From: Cryptomeria japonica
Lineage: Eukaryota; Streptophyta; Pinopsida; Cupressales; Cupressaceae
DNA: 64,000 nt
Assembly: GCF_030272615.1 (NCBI RefSeq)
Contig: NC_081408.1
Coordinates: 302,843,450 to 302,907,449, forward strand
Direction of reading: 5' to 3'
The position numbers and the translations under genes are program-made. The notes beneath the pieces were generated by a model. That model was given only the letters and a program-made list of their open reading frames with translations, had not been told where the DNA came from and did not search any database. Positions 22,669 to 33,988 of the stretch are shown piece by piece. Positions within the stretch are counted from its first letter, which is position 1, and each line of letters begins with the position of its first letter.

Positions 22669-23430
22669 ACTACCAATCAAGAATAAAAATCTCGAAGAAA
22701 AAAGTCCCTAAGCCACATAAGTTGAAACTTAAAGGAGGGATGTTTTAATTCTTTGAAAGAATTAGTAGACAATTTAATCAGCCAATGATTAGATTCCCTC
22801 CAATCTAACATCTCTTAATTGGTGACCCAATTATCCCTAACCCAATAACAAGAAAATAGGAATCTATCTAACCTCTCTTAAATAATATCTTCTTCACATC
22901 TTCTATTATTCTATTTAAATAGACCATTATTAGGCTTTATATCCATCAAATTCAATAAATCTATATTATCCCTTAGGAGATCAACATAAGGTTCAAGTTT
23001 GACCATACCACCCCTTTCTCCACCAACTAAAAACATCATTGAATTCTCCAATAAGGGTCCAAGGAAGATAAGGGGCTAGGGACTAAACACATCAAACATG
23101 AGACCAAAGTAGGGTCTTTCCAAGAATATCAATATGAGCATAAACATTGGTGAAATGAATAGTTTCACCCAAATCCAAACTAGAAGCGATCAATGAAATA
23201 GATCCCAAAAGAAAGCCATGCCACTTGAATTATCTTAAGCTCTAATGCATTAATATTTGTCTGTGGGACCAAATTCTAGAAGCTCTACTTAGCATGTCAT
23301 CCACTGATAGTTTAGTTTTCTATATGAACACAACAATAGGAACATGGATACCAATAAACTCTTGAATAGCCTTTTTTATGGTGATGTTATTTATACCCCT
23401 TACATTCCAAGAGAGGCAAATAATTTTTGT
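22669..23430 (-). pseudogene. LINE-1 ORF2 N-terminus: AP endonuclease
   Basis: This is the target-nicking endonuclease of LINE-1. Minus-strand reading starts near 23,430 with ICLSWNVRGINN, the usual L1 ORF2 opening. Next come the decayed glutamate block (IVVFIxKTKLS), then PWTLIGEFNDVFS near 23,055 (the GDFN motif with Gly-Glu-Phe-Asn), NIDLLNLMDIKPNN and a LDRFLFS block near 22,850-22,950, and an SNHWLIKLS (SDH motif) near 22,770. It breaks at the element A LTR. Stops and the Asp-to-Glu and SDH-to-SNH changes indicate an inactive copy. Confidence 0.8.
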
Positions 23431-23439
23431 GAGTGAGGG

Positions 23440-24700
23440 AAGTAAAAATCAATAGTTTTCACTGATCCAGATTCCACCAATGTATCACTAGTTAATTTCA
23501 CTTTCTCTTGATCCTTCTTGTGTCCCACCTTAGGGGCCTTCTCTGGAAAACACTTTTTAAAGGTCTTTTTCTACAATCCTAAAGCATGTGAAACTCCATT
23601 ACATTTTCCAATATCCAAAAATTCCTTCTTTGAATGAGGAGAAGAAGTTGCTAAAAATAGACCATCCTTCAACTCTATAATACCCCAAGGTTCCAACTCA
23701 TCAACATTCACAATAGTTTTATTTGTTTCCATTTGTTCCTCTTAGAGATCAACTTGTAACAAGTTATGGCTACTAACCTCTCTAATACTCATGTGATCCT
23801 CACCCAGAGAACCAGCACCAGAAATAAAACCTATTGGAACCCCATCCTCTTGAACCCCATCTTCCAAGGCATCAAATTGATTTAATATCCCATCTTCCTA
23901 TCTATCTTTGAGGGTTCTCTTTTGGACTGTTGTTATTATTAAGTTTTATAAGAATGAAAGCCTTCTTGTATTTAATTCCTTCTACCAAAGTAGCTTTCCC
24001 TTTATCATCCTTAGGGATAGGTTGATAAGGACTCTTAGATAAATTGACTAATTGGTTTAATCTTGGGAACTTTCTTTGCAAATGACTATATTTGTGACAT
24101 ATATGGCACCAAAATGGAAGAGCTTCATAATCCATATTCTAAGTCCAAGAAGAGAACCCAAGACAAATATTCATTAAATCTAGCGACATACTATTTAAAT
24201 CAATTTCAATGCAAACTTGGGAATAGGAGATTACCTTTTATCTACCATATGTTGTGATGGGCCTACTAGCTTTTTGAGCAAGACAAAAATCATATGAAAA
24301 AGGTTGTTACGTCAAAACTACAAACGGTGTCTTAGGAGCTAAACCCGTATATGAACCCTTGAGGGAATCTCTTCAGTTAAATTAAAGCTTGTATGCCAAG
24401 GTTTGATGAAAAGGTCAACTTGGTTGTAAAATTAAGGCCCCCTCTTAGAGGCCCTATTTCTATCCATTGGGCATGAGAATGTAACTACAATTTTTTTTTG
24501 CCACCAATATAACCTCTATATCCCCTACAGGATTACATGTTTGAGGAACCCATGATTCTAGAAACAAGTTAGAAGCTCACAAACCCATAAAGTTATATAT
24601 AAGTGCATGATTGATCACATACTTAACATCCTCTATGATAAACTTTAGTTAAATCACTAAGAGTGGGAAATCTTGTCTGTACTCCACACAACCATTCACT
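23440..24700 (-). pseudogene. LINE-1 ORF1 (DUF4283-like with CCHC-type knuckle)
   Basis: This is the RNA-binding ORF1 of LINE-1, upstream of ORF2 on the same strand. The clearest part is 23,902-24,135: DYEALPFWCHICHKYSHLQR, the zf-CCHC_4 signature of plant LINE ORF1, followed by a Lys-rich tail. Just upstream at about 24,150-24,230 is VCIEIDLNSMSLDLMNI, which normally precedes the knuckle. Farther upstream, to about 24,640, a decayed DUF4283-like segment can be followed with several frameshifts. The knuckle's last Cys is replaced (CHICHKYSHLQRKF). The 5' limit near 24,700 is approximate. Confidence 0.7.
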
Positions 24701-24702
24701 TT

Positions 24703-26569
24703 TAGTATTCTAAGCTCCCCATTCCAAGAAGAGCCCTCACAACAGAAAAATTGAACGACCCCATAATAGAAATTAACCACATTACATCAAAGGGGCAAAA
24801 ACCAGACAAAGCACTAAACAAAAATACGAGAAAGAAAAAAACACAAGACACAAAAGAGCCAACATAGAACCAAAACCAAAAAAACAACCCTAGTCCAACA
24901 ATTTCATGGCCTACTCCACTTCTTTTCCAATCGAGATCATTGTGTCAGTGATCTTCTTGAACTTCTGAAAGTCAGGAGGAGGTCCAACTACCTTTCTCTT
25001 TAATGTACCTTTGGTCCTTTTGCTGGGTCTCAAAGAAGTATCCTGTTCAATATTAGCTTCCACATCCACTAGTTCCTTCAACTGGAACTTCTCTTCAAAG
25101 CTACTGATCATATTCTTAAAGCTTTCCATAGTGGAACCAATCACCCCACACCTAGTTTTTACAACCATCTTGATGGATTCCTTAATTTTAGCATTTTCAT
25201 CTTCTAGAGTTTCCATCCTGGCATCGTAGCCCTTCTTGAAATTGTCAAAATCCTCCATAGTAGTTTTAAGACATTTTATGATAGAGGCCATATCCTTCTC
25301 AGACCTAGGGGTCATCTCATTTGACACCTGCACTTTCGCCATCTGCTTGAATTTATCTTTGACAATTTCCAAACTACTGCTATCAGCTCTTTGTTTAATT
25401 TGGATGTTCTTAATCTCATGAAAAATCCATTTAAAAATTAAAATTATCCATAGCCCCATTTTTGGCCAAGGAAAGAACATCATTAATAGATTCCTTATCA
25501 AAACAGAGCAAATCCGAAGAGGGTTCTAGAGAACTCAGAAAGGGTTAGTGTTTCTCAAGGTTCTGATCAAGAAGGGAATCACTAGAAGAAGAGGGAGAAG
25601 GACTCTTACCTTGGCTATGAAGATTGTCAACCAAAGCATTAGGAAGGTTAGGATCAATCTAATGAATAGGGGGAGAAAGATCTACAATGGTTTTTAGATT
25701 TAGGGCTCTTGATAGCACTAGCTTTCCCCTTATTTTTAGGAGTGGCCGAAGAGGGAATGAATTCCTCATCCTTAGTCTTAGTATGGAACTCATCCTCCAA
25801 AGAGTGAGAGTCCTCTATATCAGAATTAACCTCATGGGGGGGGGGGGGGAGTCATAAGCGACAAAGATTTCACATGATAAAAAATAAGAAGGATGAGACC
25901 TTCATGCAAAACAAGATTTTTAATAGGATCCTTCTTGTGATCAACAATGTTGGTATTCAAAGATCTAACAAGAAAAAAGGGGAATGAAATTCTCACCTTA
26001 TGTCGAAAATGGTTTAGGAGATTAAAAATGGTAGAAAAAGGCTCTAGTGTACCTCCCATCAAGAGTGGCATAATCCATGATCACCTTCAGAATAACACCC
26101 CATATGGACTTGATCTTCATAGTCTTGTAGCTAGTAGTCATGTCCCTCACCAAATTTTTCCTCTCCTTCTCCTACTTAGGGAATATTTTAACTGCATTCT
26201 CAGAGAATTTCCTATCTTTATAGAACTTGGCACCATTAGTAGAGAGCCCAGTGACCTCTGCAATTTGGTACTCGTTGATGATAATTTCTCTACCAAGAAG
26301 GTTGACATAGCCCTTATTATAGTTTTTGATAAAGCCTTTAGTAACCTTAGATTTCACCCCATATAACTTCTCAATGTAAACAATAAAGCCACCTTTTTCC
26401 AAAATTTGGCAAATAGTTTGATTGTTTTTCAGTGTTGTGCAATCCATGGGCTCTACATGCTTCAAATCTCCCCCCATTTTATCATAAATACTATGCCCAA
26501 AAACCAGTCTACGAATGGCCAAACCACTACAATTTTTCAACTAGAAATTGGTGACAAACTGATTGTGAA
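24703..26569 (-). pseudogene. Gene G: unclassified transposon-like protein, main part
   Basis: This minus-strand coding relic lies outside any LTR pair. Upstream part (26,172-26,540, 122 residues): KMGGDLKHVEPMDCTTLKNN, then REIIINEYQIAEVTGLSTNG and KFYKDRKFSENAVKIFPK. Middle (25,832-26,170): TLDGRYTRAFFYHF and a decayed LLNHFRHKVRISFPFFL. Downstream part (24,911-25,501, 196 residues): a Lys/Glu-rich, probably coiled-coil region (DFDNFKKGYDARMETLEDEN) and a basic KRTKGTLKRK patch. Stops and shifts separate the three. The middle resembles conserved N-terminal domains of plant 'putative transposon proteins', but I cannot name a family. Copia-C interrupts its 5' end. Confidence 0.45.
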
Positions 26570-26941
26570 TATTGGAGTTGAGAAATACAACCCCATAGTA
26601 GCCTAAAGATCTTCTGCAAGCCAAATAACCTGTTACAAGGAGAAGCAAGGAAGCAATAATCTGAAGAACACACAAAACACAAGAAAAATATTCTCAAAAG
26701 ATGAGAGCTCCAATTCATCAAAAAAGTATTGTGAAAAGATGATACAATAAAAAGAAAAATTAACCTCTAATAGGTCAATAAACCCTAAAAAGGGAAAACC
26801 CTAGGCTTGCACATAATAATTAATAAAATAATTAATTAATATGCACCTAATGCTAGCTTAGGTGTAAAAAGATAATTGGTAACTTAAAGAATTAAACAAA
26901 TATTGTTTAATTAATCAAGTAAAGACCCAATTACTCTAACA
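26570..26941 (-). repeat. 3' LTR of copia-C, with adjacent polypurine tract
   Basis: The LTR is 372 bases and in element orientation reads TGTTAGAG...CTCCAATA. A G-rich PPT (TAAGGGGGGG on the minus strand, 26,942-26,951) abuts its start. The closing TA instead of CA is present in both LTRs, and the GTGAA duplication confirms the edge. Confidence 0.9.
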
Positions 26942-27154
26942 CCCCCCCTTAAGCTAGACTTTGGGAGAAGCTAAAACCTAGAACAACTACTGAAAGCATG
27001 AAAGATGGGTCCCGACAACAAGGCCTGATCAGGTACCCAAATACACTAAAATCTCTATGAAACAGAGACAAAGGAGAAAACCTAGTGGGAAAAAACTCCT
27101 CTCCAAAAAGAGATAAAAAACATGCTGAAAGAAGAAGAAGAAGGAAGGAAGGCC

Positions 27155-28500
27155 TCATAAAGATCCCCCAAGGAAAAATTCCTTCACCCCAAGCATAGAG
27201 CGCAACTGAAGATAGCACGATGATCCAAAAGGTTTCGTGAAGATGTCTGCAACCTGCTCGGAAGTGGGAATGTATTCCAGAATGAGAACAACATCTTGAA
27301 TCAACTGGTGGATGAAATGCATGTGAAGCTCAATGTGCTTCATCCATTGATGCTCTACTAGGTTGTAGGAAATATGAATAGCACTCTGATTATCACACCA
27401 AAGAACAATGGGACTATCAAGAGGAAAACCAAACTCAGTCATCAACTATCGAAGCCATAAGATCTCCTGACTAGCGAGCACAACATCTCGGTACTCAGCC
27501 TCTATAGATGATAATGCATGAGCAGTCTTCTTTTTGCAAGACCATGTGATAGGACCAAAGACTATACAAAAAATAAAGCCAGAAGTAGACTTCCGATCAG
27601 TGACACCACCAGCCCAATCTGAGTTAGTGTAGCCAACAATGTGAGGTTCCCCTGATGTGTAGTGAATGCCATGAGAACTAGTGCCCTGAATGTACCTCAA
27701 AATACGTTTGGCAACTTGCCAATGAATCTCATGAGGATCATGGGAGAATCAAGAAACAAGACCAACCACAAAGGAAATATCAAGATGGGTGTGAATCAGG
27801 TACAACAAACTGCCAACCAACTGTCTATAAAGTGTAGAATCGACTGAAGGAGTGGGACAAGCAGTAATCAAAACAACCCCTGACTAAAATGGAGTGGGAG
27901 AAGGCTTGCAATCAAGCATGTTGAAATGCTAAAGCATGTCAAGAGCATACTTCTATTGGTATAGAGAGATCCCATTAGAAGACTGAATAACCTGAAGACC
28001 AAGGAAATAGTGCAAAAGACCGAGATCTGTCATCTCAAACTGGTCCATCAAGGCACACTGAATATGCTGAATCATAGAGGATGAGCTACCCGTGATTAGG
28101 AGATCATCAACATATAGCACAAGAATTAGTATGTCACCCTCAAGAAGCTGAATGTATACTGTGTGATTAGAATGACTGTGGGTGAACCTAGTAGAGAGCA
28201 AGAAAGAATCCATCTTCTCATACCAAGCCCGAGGGGCCTGTTTGAGACCATACAATGAACACCGAAGTCTGCAAACCAAATAACTGTCCTACACAAATCC
28301 CTGAGGCTGTTTCATGTAGATTTCCTCTTGTAGATTCCCATGCAAGAAGGCACTCTTCACATCCATCTTAAAAATAGGCCAACTCTGAGAAGTTGTAAGA
28401 GAGATTACAAAGCGAATGGAATTCATCTTGGCAACAAGGGTAAATGTCTTAGAGTAATCAATACCCTCAACCTATGAAAACCCCTTCACAACAAGATGTG
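27155..28500 (-). pseudogene. Copia-C reverse transcriptase-RNase H (broken)
   Basis: RT: the segment at 27,953-28,279 has LYGLKQAPRAWYEKMDSF and the active-site ILVLYVDDLLITG. The upstream QMDVK-type block is decayed to about 28,500. RNase H: 27,446-27,700 has YTNSDWAGGVTDRKSTSG and SSIEAEYRDVV; after one in-frame stop, 27,155-27,445 has LWCDNQSAIHI, KHIELHMHFI and QVADIFTKPF. The catalytic acids are mostly recognisable (the first RNase H Asp follows Ser in NSDW), but stops near 27,710-27,950 and 28,290 prevent a complete product. Confidence 0.88.
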
Positions 28501-30240
28501 CTTTGTACTTATCAATGGAAGCATCAGTAGCATGCTTAGTGTGATACAACTAGCGGCACCTAACCATCTTTCTACCCTTAGGAAGAGGACAGAGATCCCA
28601 AGTATGATTCCTCATCAAAGAAGAATACTCCTCCTCCATAGCACAATCCCACTCAGGGTGACTTGTCACCTCTGTAAACTTCTAAGGATCATCTGAAATA
28701 GCATGACTCAAAAGACTAGAACATACAGTATGAGAATGAGTGCGATGAGTATTTGAAGGATCACCAGTCATAGGACTTGCCACCTTAATAGTAAGGCGAG
28801 CCCACTTGGGCATCTGAGGTGGAGTAGGTGGAGGTAGGGATGGTGGATCATCACCACCATCATCAAAATCATCCTCAAAAAGATCTTGAAGGGGTGCAGT
28901 GGTCGGAGTAGGTAGAGGAGTAGACACTAGAGTCGGGGTATCCACTATGGGAAGGCACTCATCAAACTGAACATCCCGTCGAAACAGGACCTCTCTGGAA
29001 TTAGGATCAAACAACCTGTATGCCTTAACATCCTCACAGTAGCCAAAAATGAGTGGTTGTCTCTTCCACTCCATGGCTTGCCTCAGAGAATAAAGAATAA
29101 AAGTCCATGCCTCACTACCAAATACTTTGAAAAAGGAAACATTAGGCTTGTCATGAGACCAAGCCTCCTCAGGAGTCATATGTCAAGGAGCCTTGTGAGG
29201 CATCCAATTCTAAATATAGTTGGCACAATTGACTGCCTCAGCCCAAAAAGATGAATTCATGGACCTGGATTGAATCATACAATTCACCATCTCCCATAAA
29301 GTTATGTTCTTATGTTCAGTGACACCATTCTACTGAGGGGTGTAGGGAATAGTAAACTGATGCTGCAAACCATGCTCAGTGCAAAAATCTCTGAAAGCTT
29401 GATTCATATACTCCCCCCCATTATATGTATGTATCCATTGAATAGAATAGCTAGACTACTTCTTTGTAAATGTCTTGAAGACTTGAAAGGAATCAAAGAC
29501 ATCAAACTTATACTTAAGAAAGTACACCCATGTGCGTCTAGAGAAGTCATCAATGAAAGTGAGTACATACTTGGTCCTTGAAAAAGAAGGAGTGGGAAAT
29601 GGCATGAGGTCACTATGAATCAACTCCAAGGTTGCCAAAGCATGAGAGGCTCTTCCCTTTGGAAAGGGATCTCTATGATGCTTGCCAAGAACACAACCAT
29701 GACAAATACCATCAGTGCAGGAAATCTATGGGAGCCCAAGAGCAAGTGCCTATGTACTCATTTGCTGAAGATATCTGTAATTGACATGGCCCAATCGCTC
29801 ATGCTAAAGCTTACTCACTAAATCTACATGTGCTATAAGAGATGAACCTGTACCCGAAGAGGGCTCAAATTCATAAAATTTGTAGAGATGAGATGCAAAA
29901 TCCACACTACCAGTAGCCACAACCAAATTAGGGTCATAGAGGTCCCGAATAACCACATCATGTGGTTAGAACTCAACTGTCTTACTAGAGCCAGAGTGGC
30001 AAATCTGATAAATGGATAGGAAGTTCATTGAGATGTCAAGGACAACCAGAACATCTTGCAGAGTACCCCCATCCAAAGAGATAGAACCTGAACCCAAGAC
30101 TAAAAGCTGAACTAAGTCACCCACTGTAATCTATGAAATACCACAAGAGGCAAGAGAAGTAACCAACTGCGGAGTGTGAGTCATATGGTGAGAAGCACCA
30201 GAATCTAGAATCCATGTCGACCCATAGGTCAAAGCTTGAG
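28501..30240 (-). pseudogene. Copia-C protease and integrase (broken)
   Basis: The protease site STWILDSGASHHMT lies near 30,160-30,220. Integrase: SDLMPFPTPSFSRTKYVLTF and IDDFSRRTWVYF at 29,456-29,638 hold the first two core blocks, and the C-terminal part MTPEEAWSHDKPNVSFFKVF lies at 28,682-29,179. A Pro-rich linker (TPLPTPTTAPLQDLFEDDF and PPSLPPPTPPQMP) follows. Stops and shifts separate these pieces. The linker's acidic and proline character is normal between copia integrase and RT. Confidence 0.82.
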
Positions 30241-30289
30241 TAGTGAGAGCATGACCTTTCCTCATGGAAAGAGAAGATGCCTGAGGTGA

Positions 30290-31219
30290 GGAGATGTGAT
30301 GCTATTGCATGGCCTCCTCTAAAGCCTCTAAATGTTTCCAACACCTAGAAATTGGATGGCTGTCCTTGCCACAAAAATTGCAAGTGTCTCCTGATTTCTT
30401 CTTAGTCTTGGAGGAAGACTCACCAGACTATGAATATTTCCCTTGCTTGGGAGGAAATGGAGGTTTAGAATTAGACTTAGGAGGTGGCTTGGAGGAAGAC
30501 TCACTGCCTACAGAATTCTTCTTGGGCTTCGGTTTGTGCTTTTGTTTCTCCTTCTCCTTAGAGGACTGAGCAACCAATGCTTTGTTTTTGGAGCCTGAGA
30601 GCGTATCCAATTGAGAAAGATGAGACTACTCATGAGACAATCACTCACAAAAGACATCAAAGGTAGGCATGTTGAAATGAGCACCCAAGCCATCCATGGT
30701 GGAGTAGAAAGCAGAGGCAAAAAACTGAAAGTGATCCTGAAGCTTCGAAAGAATCAAATGAATGCACTCTGTATCCGTTTTGATCTTTCCACATCCCTAA
30801 AGAATAGATCTAGTAGTCTTGAATTTGTTCAAAAAATCCTCAATAGTGGGAAATGAATCAGGGGACAAAGAAACCAACTCTGCCTCAATCTGTAATGCCT
30901 AAATCTCATTGACCCTCCCGAAGAGAGAATCAAACTTCAACCACATATCCTGAGGAGTAAGCAACTCATCAAGGTGAAACAAAAGACTGTCAGAGACATG
31001 CAAAGAAAGCAAACCCATGGCCTCATCTAGCTTGTTACTCTGCATAAGAATCTCATAAGGATGTTGTAGTACTGGCTGAACCTCATCCAAAGAAGACCAC
31101 AACCCTCGTGCCTTGAGAAGCCTCATGATGTTGGGCTTCCAGGTGTGATAGTTGTGTGAAGTCAACAACTGAACTGAAGGATCTACCATGAGAACAAAAA
31201 AAGAACTCTGCACCTGCAC
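30290..31219 (-). pseudogene. Copia-C gag
   Basis: The N-terminal part at 30,899-31,219 (106 residues) holds LLTSHNYHTWKPNIMRLLKA and LSLHVSDSLLFHLDEL, typical of copia gag (LTxxNYxxWKxxM). The knuckle CNFCGKDSHPISRCWKHLE lies near 30,325-30,395 in another frame, following a Lys/Pro/Ser-rich stretch (30,428-30,610). Frame changes near 30,610 and 30,900 show decay. It would form the particle shell and bind RNA. Confidence 0.85.
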
Positions 31220-31499
31220 CTAATGAATATTCTGAGAAAAAGATTCACAAATATGAATAGATCATGTTGAGAGCTTTCCAATGCCTATTCATTTTCAAAA
31301 AATGGAGTCCATTTGCCCATTCTATGATCCCAGAAGTGTAAAAAAGAAGCTCGACTTTGACTAAAAAAAATATAGTCAACAATAGATTCAGGAAAAAATT
31401 CCACCACCACAAGGTCCAACTCAGAATCAGCTTTCTGACGCCTATTTGTTCACCAAAATATGACTCTGAATGCTCAATCTAGACCCAAAAAACCAACCC

Positions 31500-31890
31500 C
31501 CTCTCAAAAAGGACTAGAGAGAGGAGGAGGTGGGGGTTATGGGTTGGGCGGAGGTGGTGAACCTGAGTGGAGCAGCCCTGGTGGCGGTGGCAAAATCCAC
31601 CCAGGTGGAGGTGGCGAAGGTTATCGATGGGCTAAGCACAGTGGCTGGGGAGGCAGGGCGGTGATTGAAGAGGTGTAGTAGGTGGTGGGCAGCGTAGCGG
31701 AGGGGGCCATAGAGGCAGCGACGTCTGCAGGCAGTGGTGCTGGGCAAAGCTACCGACGGGGCCAACGGGGGTAGCCGAAGTGTATTGCCAGTAGGGGCCG
31801 GGGTGGCCGGAGGGCCAGCGGGGGCTAATGGGGCTAGCCCGACAGGTCCGCAGGTGCCGTACGATGGCCAGACTGTCAGGTCCGGTACCC
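31500..31890 (-). other. GC-rich island in the copia-C leader
   Basis: This GC-rich block is unlike the AT-rich DNA around it, and lies between the PBS and gag. Minus-strand frames are Pro/Ala-rich (LAPLAPAGPPATPAPTGN), as any GC-rich low-complexity DNA would give, so I do not call a gene. Homopolymer A/T runs lie beside it (31,905-32,025). Copia-E has a similar island at the same place. Confidence 0.6.
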
Positions 31891-32285
31891 TCAAGACCCA
31901 AAAACTTAAAAAAAATTCTGCCCTCCTTTTTGTTTTTTTGTATATTTTTTTTGTGATTTAAAAAAAATAAAAAAAATTATGGCCTGCATGTCGTAAAAAG
32001 GCAAATTTTTTTTTTTTTTTTTGAATTTTTTTCTCAATTTGCATGCTAGGGCTGTACGGCTTGGTTGAGAGAAAAAAAATTAGCTAGATGCTCAGGAGTC
32101 AAAAATGGATAAATTTTATATGACTATAGGGGTTTTGGGCCTTTTGAGCACGATGGTGAGGTCCATTTAGGCCCAAAGTGCTAAGAAAAAAACCTTAACC
32201 CTAAGCACACAGAAAAAGCCTGAAACCCTAGATCTGCTTCCAATGCAAAATTCTCAAAAATAGGAACAGATAGCTATAGATCTGA

Positions 32286-32297
32286 GCTCTGATACCA
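32286..32297 (-). other. Primer binding site of copia-C
   Basis: The minus strand reads TGGTATCAGAGC, the perfect initiator-Met tRNA complement, immediately inside the 5' LTR edge. Confidence 0.92.
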
Positions 32298-32665
32298 TAT
32301 TGGAGTTGAGAAATACAACCCCACAGTAGCCTAAAGATCTTCTGCAAGCCGAATAACCTGTTAGAAGGAGAAGCAAGGAAGCAATAATCTGAAGAACACA
32401 GAAAATATAGGAAAAATATTCTCAAAAGATGAGAGCTCCAATTCACCAAAAAAGTATTGTGAAAAGATGATACAATAAAAAGAAAAATTAACCTCTAATA
32501 GGTCAATAAACCCTAAAAAGGGAAATAGCCTTGCACAAAAGAATTAATAAAATAATTAATTAATATGCACCTAATGTTAGCTTAAGTGTAAAAAGATAAT
32601 TGGGAACTTAAAGAATTAAACAAATATTGTTTAATTAATCAAGTAAAGACCCAATTACTCTAACA
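32298..32665 (-). repeat. 5' LTR of copia-C
   Basis: This 368-base LTR is near-identical to 26,570-26,941. It begins TGTTAGAG and ends CTCCAATA against the PBS. The outer flank is GTGAA, the target duplication. Confidence 0.92.
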
Positions 32666-32815
32666 GTGAATACGTTTTGAATCTAAACTTACCTAGAAAA
32701 CACGCAGGAAGAAGGCTCTAGAATAACAATTACTACTACTCTCCCAATAAATGTCCTTCGCACGCCACACTTAATTAATTTTAATTTCAAAAAATTGCAA
32801 GGGTGATTTAGAAAT
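32666..32815 (-). pseudogene. Gene G, 5' part beyond copia-C
   Basis: This short flank belongs with 24,703-26,569 once copia-C and one GTGAA are removed. On the minus strand a GTAAGTTTAG that could be a splice donor lies near 32,684-32,695. Coding sense is weak. It ends where the LINE-2 RNase H tail begins. Confidence 0.35.
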
Positions 32816-32821
32816 CATAAC

Positions 32822-33988
32822 AATAATGATTACAACTTAACTTCACAACTGGAAAGGTTATCTATCCTAATTAACCCCCTCACTTCATCATTCATTTTAT
32901 CCCCTTTTCTCCAAATGAGCTTTTCATGGGCTTTAACTCCTAGGTTGGCAAAATAGACCATGACATTATTATTTTCTCTATAAGTATGAGAAATTTGACA
33001 TTCTTCAAAAGAATTGATAATTAAATGAGATAAGTCTATCCAATTAGCAATATTCCAAGAGGGATTTGCATCTTTTTTGAGGCATTGGATAATATTTTTA
33101 GAGTCCCCTTCAATCCATACCTTAGTACAATTTATCTGTTTGGTAGTCAAGAGGGCTTGATAGGCTCCTATGACTTTGACAATGTGGTTGGTCTGGATAC
33201 CCAAGGGGAATGCCATAGCTGAGATACAAATGCCATTACTATCCTTGATCACTCCCCCACACCTAGCCAGACTAGAATTACCCTTCGTCATCCCATCAAA
33301 ATTAATTTTGAACCATCCCAAAGGAGGAATACACCAATAAATCCCAACACAGGTTTTTCTTATCAGCTTAAAGACCCTAGAGATGTCCACTTGAATTTGC
33401 CAAGCATTTGCAACCTTGTAATCATAGTCAGTACAACTTTAAGTCTCTTGTCTTAAATGGACACCATTAAGGTAATTAAAATTTCCTTGACAACCCTTTG
33501 AATTATCTGACAAACAATCTCAATAGATAAGGCAAATTCTCTGAATATTCGGTTATTCCTCTCCTTCCATATACCCCAAACAAGGTGTGGAAGGGTATAG
33601 GACCAGAGTCTTTTGATTACTTGATTATTACTAGGAGTTGTCCATTAACTGAACAAACTCGACATTATAGAAGGAAAGACCCAACAAAGATCCCAAATTT
33701 GAAGCATTCTCCCCCAAATTTCTTGAGCAAAGGGGTAGTGTATGAAAAGATGGGCAACAAACTCAACATTTTCCATGTAGAGGATGCAAATATTGGGAAG
33801 TTTAAATCCCTTCTTACATAAGTTGTTAGTAGTCAGAATTTTGTTTTGGAGGAGAATCCAGGAAAAAATATTAACCTTAGGGGTAAGGTTTTTGAGCCAA
33901 GCCTTTGCCCAAATAGGGCTAGAAGAGCTCTAATTCAGAAACATCATAGCATAAGCTGAGGAAACCAAAAAATTACTAGAAGGATCAG
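32822..33988 (-). pseudogene. LINE-2 ORF2, 3' part: zf-RVT end and RNase H
   Basis: The RNase H frame at 32,830-33,390 (186 residues) holds PPLGWFKINFDGMTKGN, ARCGGVIKDSNG, KVWIEGDSKNIIQCL and YRENNNVMVYFANLG. That is a near-complete RVT_3 domain with its Asp (INFDG) and Asp (EGDS) residues. Upstream, 33,450-33,980 holds zf-RVT: KILTTNNLCKKGF, LPNICILYME, FAQEIWGRML and GIWKERNNRIF. Gypsy-F interrupts it at 33,988. The reading frame runs on into 39,561 when gypsy-F and one ATCAG are removed. Confidence 0.88.

Larger units (their letters stand above)
26570..32665 (-). mobile_element. Copia-C: Ty1/copia element with 5-base target duplication
   Basis: This minus-strand element of 6,096 bases has LTRs at 26,570-26,941 and 32,298-32,665. 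GTGAA lies directly outside both ends (26,565-26,569 and 32,666-32,670) as the target duplication. Order: PBS, GC-rich leader, gag, protease, integrase, RT, RNase H, PPT. Pol is spread over broken frames with several stops. The LTRs differ at about eight of the first 165 positions by eye, so it is younger than copia-E (about 15 of 140). The RT motif LYVDDLLITG and the ADIFTKPF end match copia-E, so the two belong to one lineage. Confidence 0.93.

Noticed and set aside
25837-25850. Run of G and a second G run near 57,997-58,008
   Set aside because: Homopolymers; the second lies in an LTR end region that is G-rich in the family. I see no function.
31514-31894. Pro/Ala-rich 126-residue frame in the copia-C leader
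   Set aside because: Same reason: GC-driven open frames in more than one phase.
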